Assembly: GCA_002099365.1 (NCBI GenBank)
Contig: MSED01000001.1
Location: forward strand, 2,232,001-2,296,000
Length of the DNA stretch: 64,000 bases
DNA from: Phialophora verrucosa
Taxonomy: Eukaryota; Ascomycota; Eurotiomycetes; Chaetothyriales; Herpotrichiellaceae
Reading direction: 5' to 3'
In this document: positions 45,611 through 58,204 of the stretch, one piece after another
How the letters are laid out: every line of letters begins with the position of its first letter
Position numbering within the stretch: the first letter of the stretch is position 1
Program-made: the position numbers and the translations under genes
Notes under the pieces: generated by a model
What the model was told of the DNA's origin: nothing
Database searches by the model: none
Seen by the model: the letters and a program-made list of their open reading frames with translations, nothing else

Positions 45611-46839
45611 TCCGCGCAGACCAATATCATGAGATGCGACCTCTTCGAGGCGACTTTCGCGGGAAGTTTCGGTGCTGACTCGCGCAGGCAGAAAGCGAAG
45701 GAAGGACAGAGGCTCTCAGCAGACCTGCAAGCTGACCATTGCCATGGTGAAGCGGACGGTTGTAAGAAAAGTCTTGACTCTCGAGAGCAGAAACCGGCGG
45801 GAGTTTTGCACGTGCAGCGGGGTGAAGAGCTTGGTGGACGCGGAAATGCGAGGAAAAAGATTAGCAGGCGATCTTTCCCCCGGTCCCTCTCGCGCCCAGG
45901 CTCAGTCAGAAGCATGTTCTCAGCGGCCGCTTCCGTGGATGAGCTCCGTATCCATGACTCCGTGGCGCGTCCAAGACATTTAGAAGGCGACAATCAATGG
46001 TCACATGAACACGATCCTGTGGAAAAGAAGGCACAGAACGAAAAAAAAATCCGCCTTTCCCCATATTCAGCACCGAGAGCATCATCCTCAGGGCGTGGGC
46101 ATGTCGATAATTGGTGACCCTGACCCCCACTAATATCCTCTGGCCTGAGCCGCCAGAGACCCGCGGGCCAAAACAGGCGCTGCCAACTTGTAAGGCGCTA
46201 ACCGACCTTGCATGCCCGACTCGTCGTGCCCCCAATAATTCCACACCGGCTCCCCTGAAGACGATTCGCCCGTTCCTGAGCCCGCGGTGCCCATCTCGAT
46301 TTGCAGAGCATGCTTAGCAGCAGGGTGTCCGCCCATCCACCTCCGCGAAATCCTGAAACAACATCCTCCTTTCCGCTTTCGCTCTTCTCAATTATGGCCA
46401 ATTCTTGACAGGGGAAGTCACGCCTGCGTTTTACCTGCTCTCCCTTCATTCTCGTCCATTGAGCTGATTCCATGATCTACGCTTGATCGCCATCACCACC
46501 TATTCCTGGTACTGCTCAGCATCTGCGCGTGCGCGTCCGACACTCTTTCAAACCACTTCCACTCTCTCGCACTGATTCCTCCGCCCTGAACGCGTCGCAA
46601 TCATTGTCGACCGAGCCCGCAACAGTCCCTGCACCATCACAGTCATTACCGCGTCTGACCTCGAAGGCCTCTGTTCATTGATCCACCCTTGACCGCTACA
46701 TAGCATTGTCCGAACCCTTTTCGCGAACAGGTGCGCGCTTCTCTAGACTCGTCCGATCCTCTATGCGACCTGCATTTTCTCCGAGCCCGTCAACCTCGGT
46801 GGGCGAGCACTCAAAGCGACAACCGACTCTGCGGCGTAG
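45611..46839. promoter_or_regulatory. divergent promoter region, kinase / Tea4-Bud14-like gene
   Basis: About 1.23 kb between start codons. The right half (46450-46840) is pyrimidine-rich and looks like a long 5' UTR of the right-hand gene. No open frame here has recognisable protein character. Confidence 0.35.
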
Positions 46840-49834
46840 ATGGTTCGCACCATGACCACCTTGAAGCCACAGCTTGTTAGGGCTGGTAAGCACACTTCGA
46901 CCGGCCTCAGTCCGTGGAATAGAGCATGCTCACTCGGCCTTTTATCTAGATACCCTTGATCTACAAGATCACAGCTCGCCGTCTGCCAAAGACCACTCGA
47001 GACAGCCCAATCATCCTTCACCGTACGGGTATGGCCCGGCTGCGCCACATCAAGCGCAGACTCTGAGACACGCCGAGCACGAAGCATACCAAGAACAGCG
47101 TACGAGCCCTCGGGCCTCCGAGGACAGAGTCAATGGCGGCTTTCAATCTGATCAGCATTTCTACGACGATTTAGACGACGACGACCGAGAAGACGAACTC
47201 TCGAACTCTCAGAATGCGGCAAACGGAGGAGGATACCATGGGCAGGACCCGGATCAAGGGGATGGTGCGGACTCCCAGGATGAAGATATGGATGATGACC
47301 TGATGGACAAAATCTCGAGCTCCCCTTCAATCGAAGATGGTAAATACTCCCTTCCCCTGTGGCCGCCGCGAGTCGATTCTGTGGATTCTGAAGCTTCCCC
47401 GGCTTCACTGTCAACGCCGACTCGAGGCAATCCCTTCTCTTCCTCATCACCATTCTCTTCTACGCCCGATCATTTCCCTTTGCACCCGTCGCTTTTGTTT
47501 CACCCGGCAAGTCATCATGGTGAGTACACCAAGGACCGGGACCGACCGAGATCGAGCCAGTATTTCCCGTATCGGCAATCTGAAAATTGGGAGACTTCAT
47601 CGGCGACCCCGTCAGCCGGCTTTACCCCGCAACAGACCTACATCCCGCTGTCGGAATCCCAGGAGTTTAGGAGATATCTACTGCCGCTTGACGATCCACT
47701 CTTGGCCCATGCTGTCGAAGATTATGGAGACGACTTTCCCTACGACGAAGACGACGAATGGGAAGACGACGAGACCTCCTTGCCAGACCCTGACTCAAGT
47801 TCGGATGATGACACCGAGGATTTTCAGTTTTGTCCAGATGATCGCTTTGTCGACTCCGGTTGGGGAGGAGAATGCTTACGAGAAACAGAGGACATTGATT
47901 TCGAGTTTGTGTATGCTCTGCACACGTTCGTCGCGACCGTCGAGGGTCAAGCCAATGCCACAAAAGGTGACACCATGGTGCTGCTTGACGATAGCAACAG
48001 CTACTGGTGGCTGGTCCGAGTGGTGAAGGATGGCAGCATTGGTGAGTGACTCTTTGGCCAATCAATGTCCATACTTGCTAAGGTCACATAGGCTATCTGC
48101 CCGCCGAACACATCGAGACGCCCACCGAACGCTTAGCCCGACTTAACAAGCACAGAAACGTTGATGTATGTTTTCTGCCGCCCGCGCTGTGCTCCACTGA
48201 CATCAAGCCAGCTCTCTGCTTCTATGCTTGGAGATAACCCGGAGAAGTCGAAGAACCCGTTGAAGAAGGCAATGCGTCGAAGAAACGCCAAAACGGTCCA
48301 ATTCGCACCGCCCACGTATTATGAGCCCTCAGATTATGAGTATTCTGACGAAGAGGAAGATGGAGAAGACTCGCGGAATGATCAGACGGGTATTGAAACC
48401 CCTGACGAAGCGGATAGTGGGGATGACCAGCAAGAGGCTTCTACCACCTCGGCCGAGCCTCAGGAAGCACGGAGTACAGTTGGTGCCAATGGCATTCAGC
48501 GCATGGCCAGCAACGACAGTTTGAAGAACGAAACGGCGACCAGTCCAGTCAAGGCTCAACAACCTGGATCAGAGAGGAGGGAAGCTGAGGAGCCGCTTCA
48601 GCGGTCGAGGAAAGGCGTGGTGAGGAACACCGATTCCTTCTTCAAAGATGACACGGTCGAGACGAAGAAAATTTCATTAACGCCGCGATTGTTGCGAGGT
48701 GATTCGGACTCTGGCGGCTCTGCGGAACAGGAGGTACGCCAACGTCCCAGCCTGGAAACATTCGACAAGATCGTCGGCACAGACGACAGATCCAAGGAGA
48801 AGAAGAAGGAAAAGAAGGGTATGCTGAGCGGGCTATTCAAGCGCAAGAAGGGCAGTGCGCAGGACGAGCCCGAGAAATCGGGTGAGGACGCGCGACAGTC
48901 CCCAGGCTCAAAAGACTCGGCGGAGTCGTTGTCCATGAAACCCGAGGGAGGGCCCGAACGCAAGCCGAGTAAATTGCAGAAGACCCCTCCCGCTATATCA
49001 CCAAAGGCGTCTCCTACTGAGGCACGCCATCCCCCACAGTCACTAGGTCCGTCGTCTACAGTTCCGACAGGGCCAGCTCCCGAACCACTGGTGGTGCAGA
49101 AGCCTGAGCCTGAGCCTCAGCAACCTGAGGCACCGCAGCAGTCCCAACCAGTACAGGTCAACCGCTTCCCTTCTCTCACCGAGAAGAGGTCAATCTTCTC
49201 ACCTATAACGACCGCACTCAAGTCGACACCTTCAACCGACTTGGACCCTAGCTCTCCCAATAAGGCGGTCTATTCGAAACGAGCTAAGGAAAGATTTGCA
49301 ATAGACGAGAGCGATTCTGAGACAGAAGACAAGAAGCTTATGGTGGAGGAGCGGGATCGCCTGAGCGTGTCTCCTATAACCGACCCGCAGGGACCAGCAC
49401 AGAGGTCAGACTCTGCTATGCAGGTTTCACCTCTGCAAGCTTCGGGACCTGGCAGATTCGCAGAGAGCACGATACACAGCCAGGCACCGGCAGCTCTTAG
49501 TTCATCTCCGCTACCGCACGAGACCCATCCACCAGAGTCTGAGGGGACTGTTAGTACCTCAAAACCATCGCCCTCCACGGCGACTCATACGCCGTCGACT
49601 TCCAGGTCTACACCCACGTGGTCTGACGCGTCGTTAAGATCATACATGGAGAACAGTCAGGACATCAAAGATCTCCTTATCATTGTCCACGACAAATCCA
49701 ACGTAACGCCAGTTGGACCGGACCATCCGCTCATGCACAACCTTTTCCTGGATGAGCGGACGAAGCTGGCAGAGATGCAATCACAGCTTGATACCATGCT
49801 AATGTCCTGGATATCAAAGAAGAACTCAAATTAA
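46840..49834 (+). CDS. SH3-domain polarity protein, Tea4/Bud14-like
   Basis: Exons 46840..46885, 46950..48041, 48092..48165 and 48212..49834 give 944 aa. The N-terminus is acidic and disordered. One SH3 domain (about 334-392) is split by an intron: EFVYALHTFVATVEGQ, then SYWWLVRVVKDGSIGYLPAEH. It is followed by LARLNKHRNVDLSASML and a basic RRRNAKTVQFAPP at about 425-438. KTVQF is an RVxF-type docking motif for protein phosphatase 1. From established knowledge, S. pombe Tea4 and S. cerevisiae Bud14 pair an SH3 domain with PP1 binding to set sites of polarised growth. The C-terminal half is low-complexity and ends with a helical segment (LFLDERTKLAEMQSQLDTML). Confidence 0.82.
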
Positions 49835-50446
49835 CGCATACAACGACTTGAGCGACTCGGAACTTCGGATTGGGGGATTTTACTTTGTGCCCTCCACACT
49901 ACAACTACTATTGTACAATTTCGGTTCTTGGCATGTCGAAGCAGCTGCTCGGCTTGTACTATTAGGGAACAGGCGTTCTCCTTCTTGGGATCTTTGTCAC
50001 GACGATATATCTAAGAGAAGAATGACGATGAAAGGTCGGAGATACTTATAGGTTGGGCTTGTGTACAGGCATTATTCCGCATGGCAGCGGAGGGCTTGGT
50101 GGGAGGTCGGAGCTCCGAGGATGTTGGGGTCAGGCTCCTATGTATCACCGACAAACGGGCCATACGCAGAGGTCAGCGTACGTCTGGCTCTGAATCCACG
50201 GCTCCTCCTAAAAATGATCAGTGGTAATAGCCTTCTGCCCCTTGCTGCAGTCTGTCACGTGACCGACGGTCCACTGCCTGCGGTGTCGGTCAAAAACCAC
50301 TTCGATCGACACTCGACCATGACCGTGAAGTAACCGTCCTCTCACTCTGTTCCTGTCTCCACTGTAGACTTCCCAGTCTCTTGGGGAGAGCGTTATCCGT
50401 CCACACCAGTTTTTGTCGAATCGCTTCATGGATTTAACGTTACACC
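49835..50446. other. intergenic between two plus-strand genes
   Basis: About 610 bp: 3' UTR of the SH3 gene and promoter of the cyclophilin gene. Nothing else was recognised. Confidence 0.4.
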
Positions 50447-51023
50447 ATGTCTGTTACGGTGGGTGCTTAATGAAGGCGGTTACTATTCCAGGATACTGAT
50501 TGTATAGCTGCATACTACCCACGGTGACCTCAAAATCGAAGTCTTCTGCGACTCCGTGCCCAAGACAGCAGAGAATTTCCTTGCTCTCTGCGCCTCGGGA
50601 GCCTACGATGGCACCCCCTTCCACCGCTTGATCCCGGATTTCATGGTTCAAGGGGGCGATACGTCCCAATCACCGCGTAACGCGAGTGCCGAAAACCCCA
50701 TCGCAAAAGGTGGTACATCTATATGGGGCAGCTACTTCGAGGACGAGATCAGGTTGCCCGCACTAAGACATAGCGGTCGCGGAATGGTGTCTATGGCGAA
50801 TAAAGGGCCTGGTACGAACGCCAGTCAGTTCTACATCACATTCAAAGACGCACCGCATTTGGACGGCAAGAACACGGTGTTTGGACGGGTTCTTGATGGG
50901 GCCGAGGAGGGCGGGACGCTTGACAAGATAGAGGGTGTTGAGGTGGACAAGAAATATCGACCAAAGGAGGAAAAGATTGTGTTGCAGAGCGTTACCATAC
51001 ATGCGAATCCGTTGGCAGAGTGA
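50447..51023 (+). CDS. cyclophilin, PPIL3-type peptidyl-prolyl isomerase
   Basis: Exon 1 is only 12 nt (50447..50458, MSVT). A 49-nt intron ends at 50507, and exon 2 is 50508..51023, giving 175 aa. The join gives MSVTLHTTHGDLKIEVFCDS, the standard start of PPIL3/Cyp10-like cyclophilins. Active-site blocks are FHRLIPDFMVQGGD (catalytic Arg, Phe and Gln) and GMVSMANKGPGTNASQFYIT. It isomerises prolyl bonds; PPIL3-type cyclophilins are linked to the spliceosome. Relative to PPIL3, a small insertion around SPRNASAENPIAKGGTSIWG resembles the CYP1-like subgroup, so exact orthology is tentative. Confidence 0.9.
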
Positions 51024-52925
51024 GTTGAAGATCAAGGACACAAGCAAAAGCCGCCACAGAAGCGTGGTGATTCCTACACACGCTGGGAAATCCACCAAGA
51101 CAACATTCGAAGAATGGCACAAATCACCGATTTCATGAGGAAACAGCCCGAACGCGACCTCCGCCCTGAGACAGAAACGATAATCACCGAGGCCGCGAAC
51201 AGTCAAAGTGCGAAAAGTCTCTCCGGCCGCCGACGAAGGACGGTCAATGACACCGTTGGACGTACGGTTGAACAAGCTATCACGACGAGTACATCACCCA
51301 ATTCGGTACCACATTGGACGATCAGGAGATCTTGAAGCTTCGCAACGCAAAGACTTGACTCAATCAAAAGCCAGGTACATATCTTGACGTCTTCACCGAA
51401 GCGGATGTGTACGTGAATGGCATTTAGACTCTCCGATGAGCGTCCTGTACGGGCCGGCCTTACAGATGCACGGCTACTATAGGCATGGATGCGTTGTCTT
51501 TGAGCAACCCTGGGGCCGATCTCCCTCCCTCACTCCGTGGACGGACTTGAAAGTCCAATGGAGTCAGGGACGCCAAATCAGCAGAGGGCTCGCTAGTGCC
51601 GCAAAAGATCAGCGTATCATGTGTCGGAGATATATTGACTGGCATACTCGGTATTCGACCTGCAGGTCCTCCCTCCCACATGGTGCTTAGATCGAGCAGG
51701 CGATACTCGTACGAGAAAAGCACAGGAACAGATGGCAAGACCAGTGATGGATTTCAAGACTTGGTGCGGAGGATGGTGATCGTAGCGTGTTCCAAGCCAC
51801 ACACGGTGACGACGCTACCGTCGCTGCTCCTGCTCACAAGCCTGATGACCGGTGATAGGCGTGCGGGGCCAGCTGTGGCGCCCGCTTAACGGCAATCCGT
51901 CGCTGATGAGGCTGAACAATCACACAGTTGGGCCCCGTCGGAAGCTGCTGGGGTCGCTGCTGGCCAGAGATCGATTTGACGACTACAGATCTCGGAAAGA
52001 GAAATCTTGATGAGCCCGCCGATGTTTCAGAGCCATCATGACCGACTGCAGTCTTCGCGATCCGAGCCCGGGATGGTGCTGACTGGTGAGTACGGAAGTA
52101 ATACCTAGTGATAGAAAGGTGCTCGGTGCCAAGAGCTTCGTTCCGTGGCCTACGCAGATGCTTGCCGGGAAGTTCTAGGCACGGAGAAACGCCATTTGAC
52201 ATACCTGCAGCTTAATTGAGGCACCAGAGGTACTTCGCGGGATGTGCACGCATGTGGGCAAGGAATGAGCCAGAGGGATTGGGGTCTGGGTCGACTTGGT
52301 CTTTGCGCAAGAGCAGTATAGGGCTTGGGGATCCGTTAGGCGACCCTGATGCTAACTGGAAAGTGCCTGCGTGTCGTGTCCTACCGTCAACTCGTGCGTA
52401 ATAATCCGGCCCTGGCACATCTGCTGGACGTCAACTTGATGACCTGCGGACTGACCACATTTACCTACATAGTCGTGTATCGCTTCCTCTGCGCCTGGGC
52501 ACAGCCGCGCTCACATTTCACTTCCCACTCCCATTCAGCTCATCTCCAAACACTCTCATTCGAGCATCCTTACGATCATCGCCCAAAGACCACCGCATCT
52601 CGCTCGCCTCGTCCCCCGCCTTTGATCTAGACTTCGCGACGCTGACTTGTGTGCCTGCGGCCCGCCCTGGTTTCCGCTCTCCACCCAAACAAAGACGGAC
52701 GTCCAATACAAACCTATTGAGCCAGACATAACAAAGACACATAACCACGCATTCATCATTCATTCTCTGCATGTGACGACCTTGGCGCCTCATGGGCTTC
52801 ACACTGTCGCTCAGATCCAGGCCGCCGCAACTCTCGAACTCCAGTCCGCTCAGAGCCCGCTTGCAAAGGACGCCCTCACTTCCCCGTGGTAATGGTCCCA
52901 GTATAGGCTCTGGCTCAACGAGAAG
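51024..52925. other. intergenic, nothing recognised
   Basis: About 1.9 kb between two plus-strand genes. The last ~400 bp are pyrimidine-rich and probably the 5' leader of the arrestin-like gene. No open frame has recognisable protein character. Confidence 0.4.
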
Positions 52926-54260
52926 ATGAGCGCATTTGTGCGAGTGTCTGGCCGTCCGAACACAAACTTTCTGGTCGGGTATCCGGGCATCTCTGCCACC
53001 CTGGTGAGTTTCCCGGTCCAAAAGACCGGTGGCGCATTAGCAGTCGTGCTGACACGTGGTGATGTAGCCTCGCATTGAAGGAACCGTCGAAATACGTCCT
53101 GGCGCCGGAATCACCAGCCCCGTCAACATCTCCATCGTAACCATCTGCCTGCAAAGGAGAGAAAGTATTCATCCCCATGCCGATTCGGTCACCAAGAAGC
53201 ACCTGGCGGCGCCCAGGAAGGAGTCGACGGAAACGGTGGGGAAAGAGATGCTGTTGTTTCGATGTCCCGCCAATCGAGAGTACGAAGAGATCATGTACAT
53301 GGACCTGCCGTTCGTAATATTCATCCCCTTCGGACGAGGAGGACAAGAGACGGCGAGAAGAGTACCGCCTGCAAGCCTACAATTACCGCGGAGGACGGCC
53401 GAGACATACTACGAGATGGTGGTGACAGTTGGGTACGGAGGGACGGATCGCAAGACGTTTTCCTTCCCCGTACCGATGGCGCGATACGACACCCTTTCGA
53501 CCTTTGGCATGTACAATCGCCCCGAAGCCGCGGAACGAGTTTCCGATCATTTGGTGACACTGGGCATCTCGTTACCACGATGGTCATACGGGCCACTTGA
53601 CCCTGTTAGCGTGTACATCAAACTATCGCCAAACCCCGACTGGTTGAGCAAAGCGCGGAAAGTGACCATCAAGAAGATCGAAATCGGCATCGACGAGGAA
53701 GTCATTTACAACCACGAAGGCGACGAACCGCAAAGGAAGACGAAAAGCCTGGTCAAGAAGGTCGAGAACGTAGGTGTGAAGATGCCCGAGGCAGGCTATT
53801 TCACCAACCTTGGACTTGTTTTCCCTTCGAGTGATCTACGCGACGCGGATGGGATCATGCCGCGAGGGAGGCCGGCATTTCCTACATATTCGGTCACGGG
53901 CTTTACGACAACGGCAGGGCTGTACAAGGTCGAATATTACCTGACCATCAAGGTATGTCAGATTCGGGGCGGAACTGCTCAACGAGGGATCGGTAATGGC
54001 TGACTTTCCATATGTAGGCCTCAATGGCAGGTGCCAAAGATATCATCCTTAAACAGCCCATCGTCGTCTGCCCGCTCGACCATGCCGCATGCAAAGCCGA
54101 AATGGAAGCCATTGAACAGGCCGCCAGAGACGCCTCACATGTTAATGCCGAAAATCCTATGCTCCCACTGGCCACGATAATAAGGGCGTCAGATCCTAAC
54201 GCGCTGAGTTGTCTAGGGGTGGCGTTGGTCGGGTCGTCCAAGAAGCCATTAATCGATTGA
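52926..54260 (+). CDS. arrestin-like domain protein
   Basis: Exons 52926..53003, 53068..52952+1000 (that is, 53068 to 53952) and 54018..54260 give 401 aa; introns are 64 and 65 nt. The start MSAFVRVSGRPNTNFLVGYPG and the joined GISATLPRIEGTVEIRPG read as the first strands of an arrestin N-domain, followed by ISIVTICLQRRESIHP. Then come VGKEMLLFRCPANREYEEIM, YYEMVVTVGYGG and VTIKKIEIGIDEEVIYNHEG as beta-rich segments, and LYKVEYYLTIKASMAGAKDI near the end. Fungal alpha-arrestin-like proteins link membrane cargo to ubiquitin ligases. No PPxY motif is evident here, so it may be a different branch of the fold. Confidence 0.75.
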
Positions 54261-56441
54261 ACGGCCCGGAACGGGACTCCATGGAAACAGAAGTGGAGGG
54301 GAGTAAACAAGCTTTACACGGCCACGAAAGAGCCTCTTACAAAACATGGGGCTTCACTTGTTCGAGGTGGAAACTATGGCTCAATCCCTCGGCCTAGCGC
54401 ATGATGAGCTTGATTCAAAGAAACATGCCGGAGGATATTGACCCTGTCCAGGAAGGATATGCTTCATGCGGCGACGGTGTCACGCTTGTAAGCACCAGTG
54501 GCATGAAAGGGCATAAGGGGGAATAATGCTCGCATCACAAAATAGCCCACATGGGTGGGCTATTGAAAGGGGCGGCAGAACCCAGAGATCGCGGTTTTCA
54601 AAATGCCGGGTCGAGCAGAAGAGCAATACCCTCCGGTATAAGCGCCCGGCCGCCACGTGGAGAAGGCACCGCGACTCAAACGAGCTCCGACTCTGGAATC
54701 TAGAGCGAGCTGAAAGCGTAAGAAACCGGCTATGAGGCCACATGGACCTCAGTTGACAACAAGCTGAGAAGCCAACTTTGATATTCATGCCGATCACTGT
54801 ATTTGAACATGCAAGGCGTTGGGTTGGATGGGATCGGTCGGACAAGTTTTCTGGCACTGGCGATATCACGGCTTGGACTACGAGGCACGGAACAGCCCCG
54901 GGGGCTAATGAGAAGAATATTCTTCAACTTGAGCAAAAAGGGCAGCTCGATGTCCTTGTGAAGAGATCACCCTAAGTTTCTGTGTTTGCATACGTTTCTC
55001 TTTCTACCGTGTCAGCGTTAATATGTCCGAGTCGAGCTTGTGAGCATTCAGCACGCAGCATCTATCACCCAGATCGCAGCCTCGTGATACATGTACGGAA
55101 GGACTTGGGACTGGAACGATCTGACCTTACCGCCAGCCCTGCTTCACATGAAGCCACTCAACATTTGATGCGACGCTGTTCACAATTTAGTCGTGGTCGG
55201 AGCGGGAGCCGGGCCAAAGCTGGAGCCATAGACGATCAGGGATGACGCCGATGAAACAACGAGGTTATCATTGACTGTTGGAGACTCTGTCAAGGCTATG
55301 TCTTCCATAGCTCCGAAATACCTATCTTGATGCTACGCTGCGCTGGTGTGAAAGGAGCAGGAACAGAAGCAGAAGCGACGCGAACAGAGCATCTTCCAAA
55401 CCCAACGACCGCAAGCCTGTCTGTCTTCCAAGCCGACGACCGCAAGCATGTCCATCGGCTTGCATGTTCCATACAACATCTAATACATCGAGAATTTCCG
55501 GGTCCGTCAGAAATGAGCTCTGCCGAACCGCGGCGGTGGTAATCAAGGGATTATATGTCCGCAACAATATAGTCGCAGTGGTCAGGCTTGGAATATTGCG
55601 TTGTCTCCCTGCACAACCTGGCTTCCCTACGCTGAACCCGTGGACCGGGTCAGCACAGCTTGATGCTTTTGCCATTCACCGTTTTCCGAGGATGACGCGA
55701 GCCGCCTGCTTTCGTGGACGAGGCAGCGTGTCTTCGGTCCGATCGCCCCAAGCGTCACTAGAGTTATAAGCCCCGGCGGCGTTGATATGCGATCTCAAGG
55801 GTCAAGTTATGATTCGTATGCCATGCGATGGCGCTGGCAATCGCCGGGCAATGGACAACCGGACAGGACACGCCAAACGACAAGTCTGGCATCCACTGGC
55901 GTTCTGGGATGCCGTGGGATTCATACCCGAGAGTCGTCCGCAGGGTATCTGTATGTAGATAGTGTAGGCTCCTTAGTCTAAGAAAACGGCGGGCGTCATG
56001 TCATGTCATGTCTTGTCTTGTCGTGATCCATCAGCCTTGCCCCGGCCCACGGGTCCTGGGCAAACCACTTGTCAGCGTGTATGGATGTAGAGCGCCCGGC
56101 AAGCGTGGAATTGGCAGAGACGGGTAAAAAAGCGGTGGAGAGGGATTCGAAGGATCGAGTACGGACGTATTCAGTCTCTACGACTGGGAAGCAGGGCGTC
56201 CAATTTAGCTCGCGTCGTCGACAGCAAGCGCATATCATACCCCGCCAAACCCCCCCTTGATACATATGTTACGTCCTTCGTCCAGTATAATGACAACAGT
56301 AGACCCATCCCCTCGCCATATACCGCGTCATGGATCATATACTGTGTATCTCAGCCATGGAAATGTAGAAAGAGACTGATACCTCCTTCAAGCTAATTAA
56401 TCATTAGAGCCAAGGTAGAAGAGAAGACGGATTGTTATCCT
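54261..56441. other. intergenic with one perfect hairpin and a microsatellite
   Basis: About 2.2 kb without a supported gene. It contains a perfect 10-bp-stem hairpin at 54541-54564 and a GTCAT-type pentanucleotide run at about 55996-56022. Confidence 0.4.
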
Positions 56442-57035
56442 ATGGGCCTCTCCCCTTTTATCATCCACCATACCACGACTGTACGCTTGAAGCGAAGCCA
56501 CCACAACCTCCACCACCACACCCTACATCCAGACCATCCACGACAGCGAAACCAGGACTTCAGCATGAAAAGGTCTCCCCAGTCGGATCCTGGGCCGGGT
56601 CATCAACCGAACGCTCAGGGGGTACAAGGCCCAGGCACGGCGGAGGACAAGACAGACATGGATGCAGATGCAGATGCAGATCCAGTCTCCCAACAGCAAC
56701 AGCAACAGCAACAGCAACAACATAGTCTAGAGCAGTGGAATCTCGTGCTGGATACCATCCGCTCGAATCTGAACTTGATTGTCGGCACGTGGGGCCGACG
56801 GAGCAGACAGTACGACGAGGCCAGAGGGGTCATGTTGGTCTATTTGGAGGAGAATCTAGGTAGGTTGAGGCTCGAGGGGCGCGGGGTCGTCAACGATGGC
56901 CCGGTGGCAATGGCAATGGCAGGGACAGGGAAGGCGGTAGGAGAGGCGAGAGCAAGGGATGACGGGCAGGGTGATGAGGACATGGCTATGCTCGAGAGGG
57001 GGATCGAGGAGTTGATGGGCGAGCTTAGGATCTGA
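56442..57035 (+). CDS. small polyglutamine protein of unknown function
   Basis: A single-exon frame of 197 aa from ATG 56442; a later ATG at 56565 (MKRSPQSDPGP) may be the true start. Features in order are a His/Pro-rich N-terminus, an Asp-Ala repeat (DMDADADADP), a ten-Gln tract from alternating CAA/CAG, and a well-formed amphipathic helical stretch (EQWNLVLDTIRSNLNLIVGT, RQYDEARGVMLVYLEENLGR). The end is acidic and helical (MLERGIEELMGELRI). The helical half looks genuinely coding. No family is recognised. Confidence 0.5.
   Translation: MGLSPFIIHHTTTVRLKRSHHNLHHHTLHPDHPRQRNQDFSMKRSPQSDPGPGHQPNAQGVQGPGTAEDKTDMDADADADPVSQQQQQQQQQQHSLEQWNLVLDTIRSNLNLIVGTWGRRSRQYDEARGVMLVYLEENLGRLRLEGRGVVNDGPVAMAMAGTGKAVGEARARDDGQGDEDMAMLERGIEELMGELRI
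56655..56721. repeat. GATGCA and CAACAG microsatellites within a coding region
   Basis: A short GATGCA run (about 56659-56680) is followed by a CAACAG run (about 56691-56720). They encode an Asp-Ala repeat and a ten-residue Gln tract. Both units keep the reading frame when copy number changes. Confidence 0.85.
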
Positions 57036-58204
57036 GGGCTTCGAATATGTACGCGATGCACACGACGTACACGGCGCACGCGAACCACACGAAGCACACG
57101 AAGCACACGGAGCGCACGACGCACGCGAACCACGCGAGGCCTAGGGACGCAATCGGAACAGAACAGAGTGGTAATGGGTCAGAAACCTGAGGCTGCGGGT
57201 TCGGGTTCGGGTTCAAGCGTCAAGCTTCAGGCGTGGCTGGCTGGCTGGCTGGCTTCCTGCAAGCTCTGGGCTGGTGAAGTTGAAGCGATGGATGGCGTCG
57301 AGCTCGGAAAACGCACTGGCCGTGACGACTTCCTAGAAGTCTGAAGCCTCTCGCGCTCGCATACGCACTCGCACTCACGAACCTAAGCAATCTCTTTCGC
57401 TCTCACGTATCAATCCAACGGCGACGACAGCGACGACAAGACAAGCCGGTCGAGGCCGACAACTGGGCTTGGGATTTCGGTGATTCGGCTCAACAAGCAG
57501 TCTCGCTCACCACTCATGCTCTCACTCACTCACGTACACCCTCACCCGCTCACCGACTCATTTACTCGGTGCATCGGCATTCACTCAAGGAGTCCTTCTT
57601 TTATTGGTAGCTTGTTATTGAATGCAGCCTCTTCGGGAGGACATCAGCTCGCATGCTCGATCTCAAATACGGACCCCCCCTCCTTTGCCCTTGTGCCATA
57701 TGGCTCTCTGCGTGTTATTACATGTGTTCATCGCCATCGTGATATTGGTATCATACAGCCTGGACGTCCTGCTCGCTAATGGACAGGCAGACAGGCAGGC
57801 ACCCGTGTTCCATGCCCAAACTCAGAAGTCTCTGTGCAATGATACTCGGAATCCCGTTGCCAACTCAGATGCCCCGTCTCCGCCCATTTTTTCAGAAACT
57901 CCCGAGCAGATAAGTGTGTCAATTTTGCGCCTCGCGCCCGTGTTGTCATACCTCGCTGGGTACGCTTGTCGTCATCATCATCGCTGTTCGTTGTTGCTTG
58001 CGGCTGTGTGTATGCATAGACATTAATTGATCCTCGTTATCTCCGCGCATCTTTCCAAATTATGTACTTGGTTGTTTGCAAGACGTTGCTCTTCCCAATG
58101 CCCGGTGCAAAAGCACAGTCGTTCGTCCAAATGGAATGAACGGATACGTGCTATTCTGCATCGTGGCGTTTGGTATCATCGCCCTCCACATTTCATTCAC
58201 ATCA
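57036..58204. other. intergenic with degenerate CACACGAAG repeats
   Basis: About 57040-57140 is a chain of related nine-base words (CACACGAAG, CACACGGAG, CGCACGACG). About 57233-57253 is a GGCT microsatellite. No gene is supported. Confidence 0.45.

Noticed and set aside
52518..53021. 167-codon minus-strand frame
   Set aside because: Overlaps the leader and first exon of the arrestin-like gene and has no protein-like motif.
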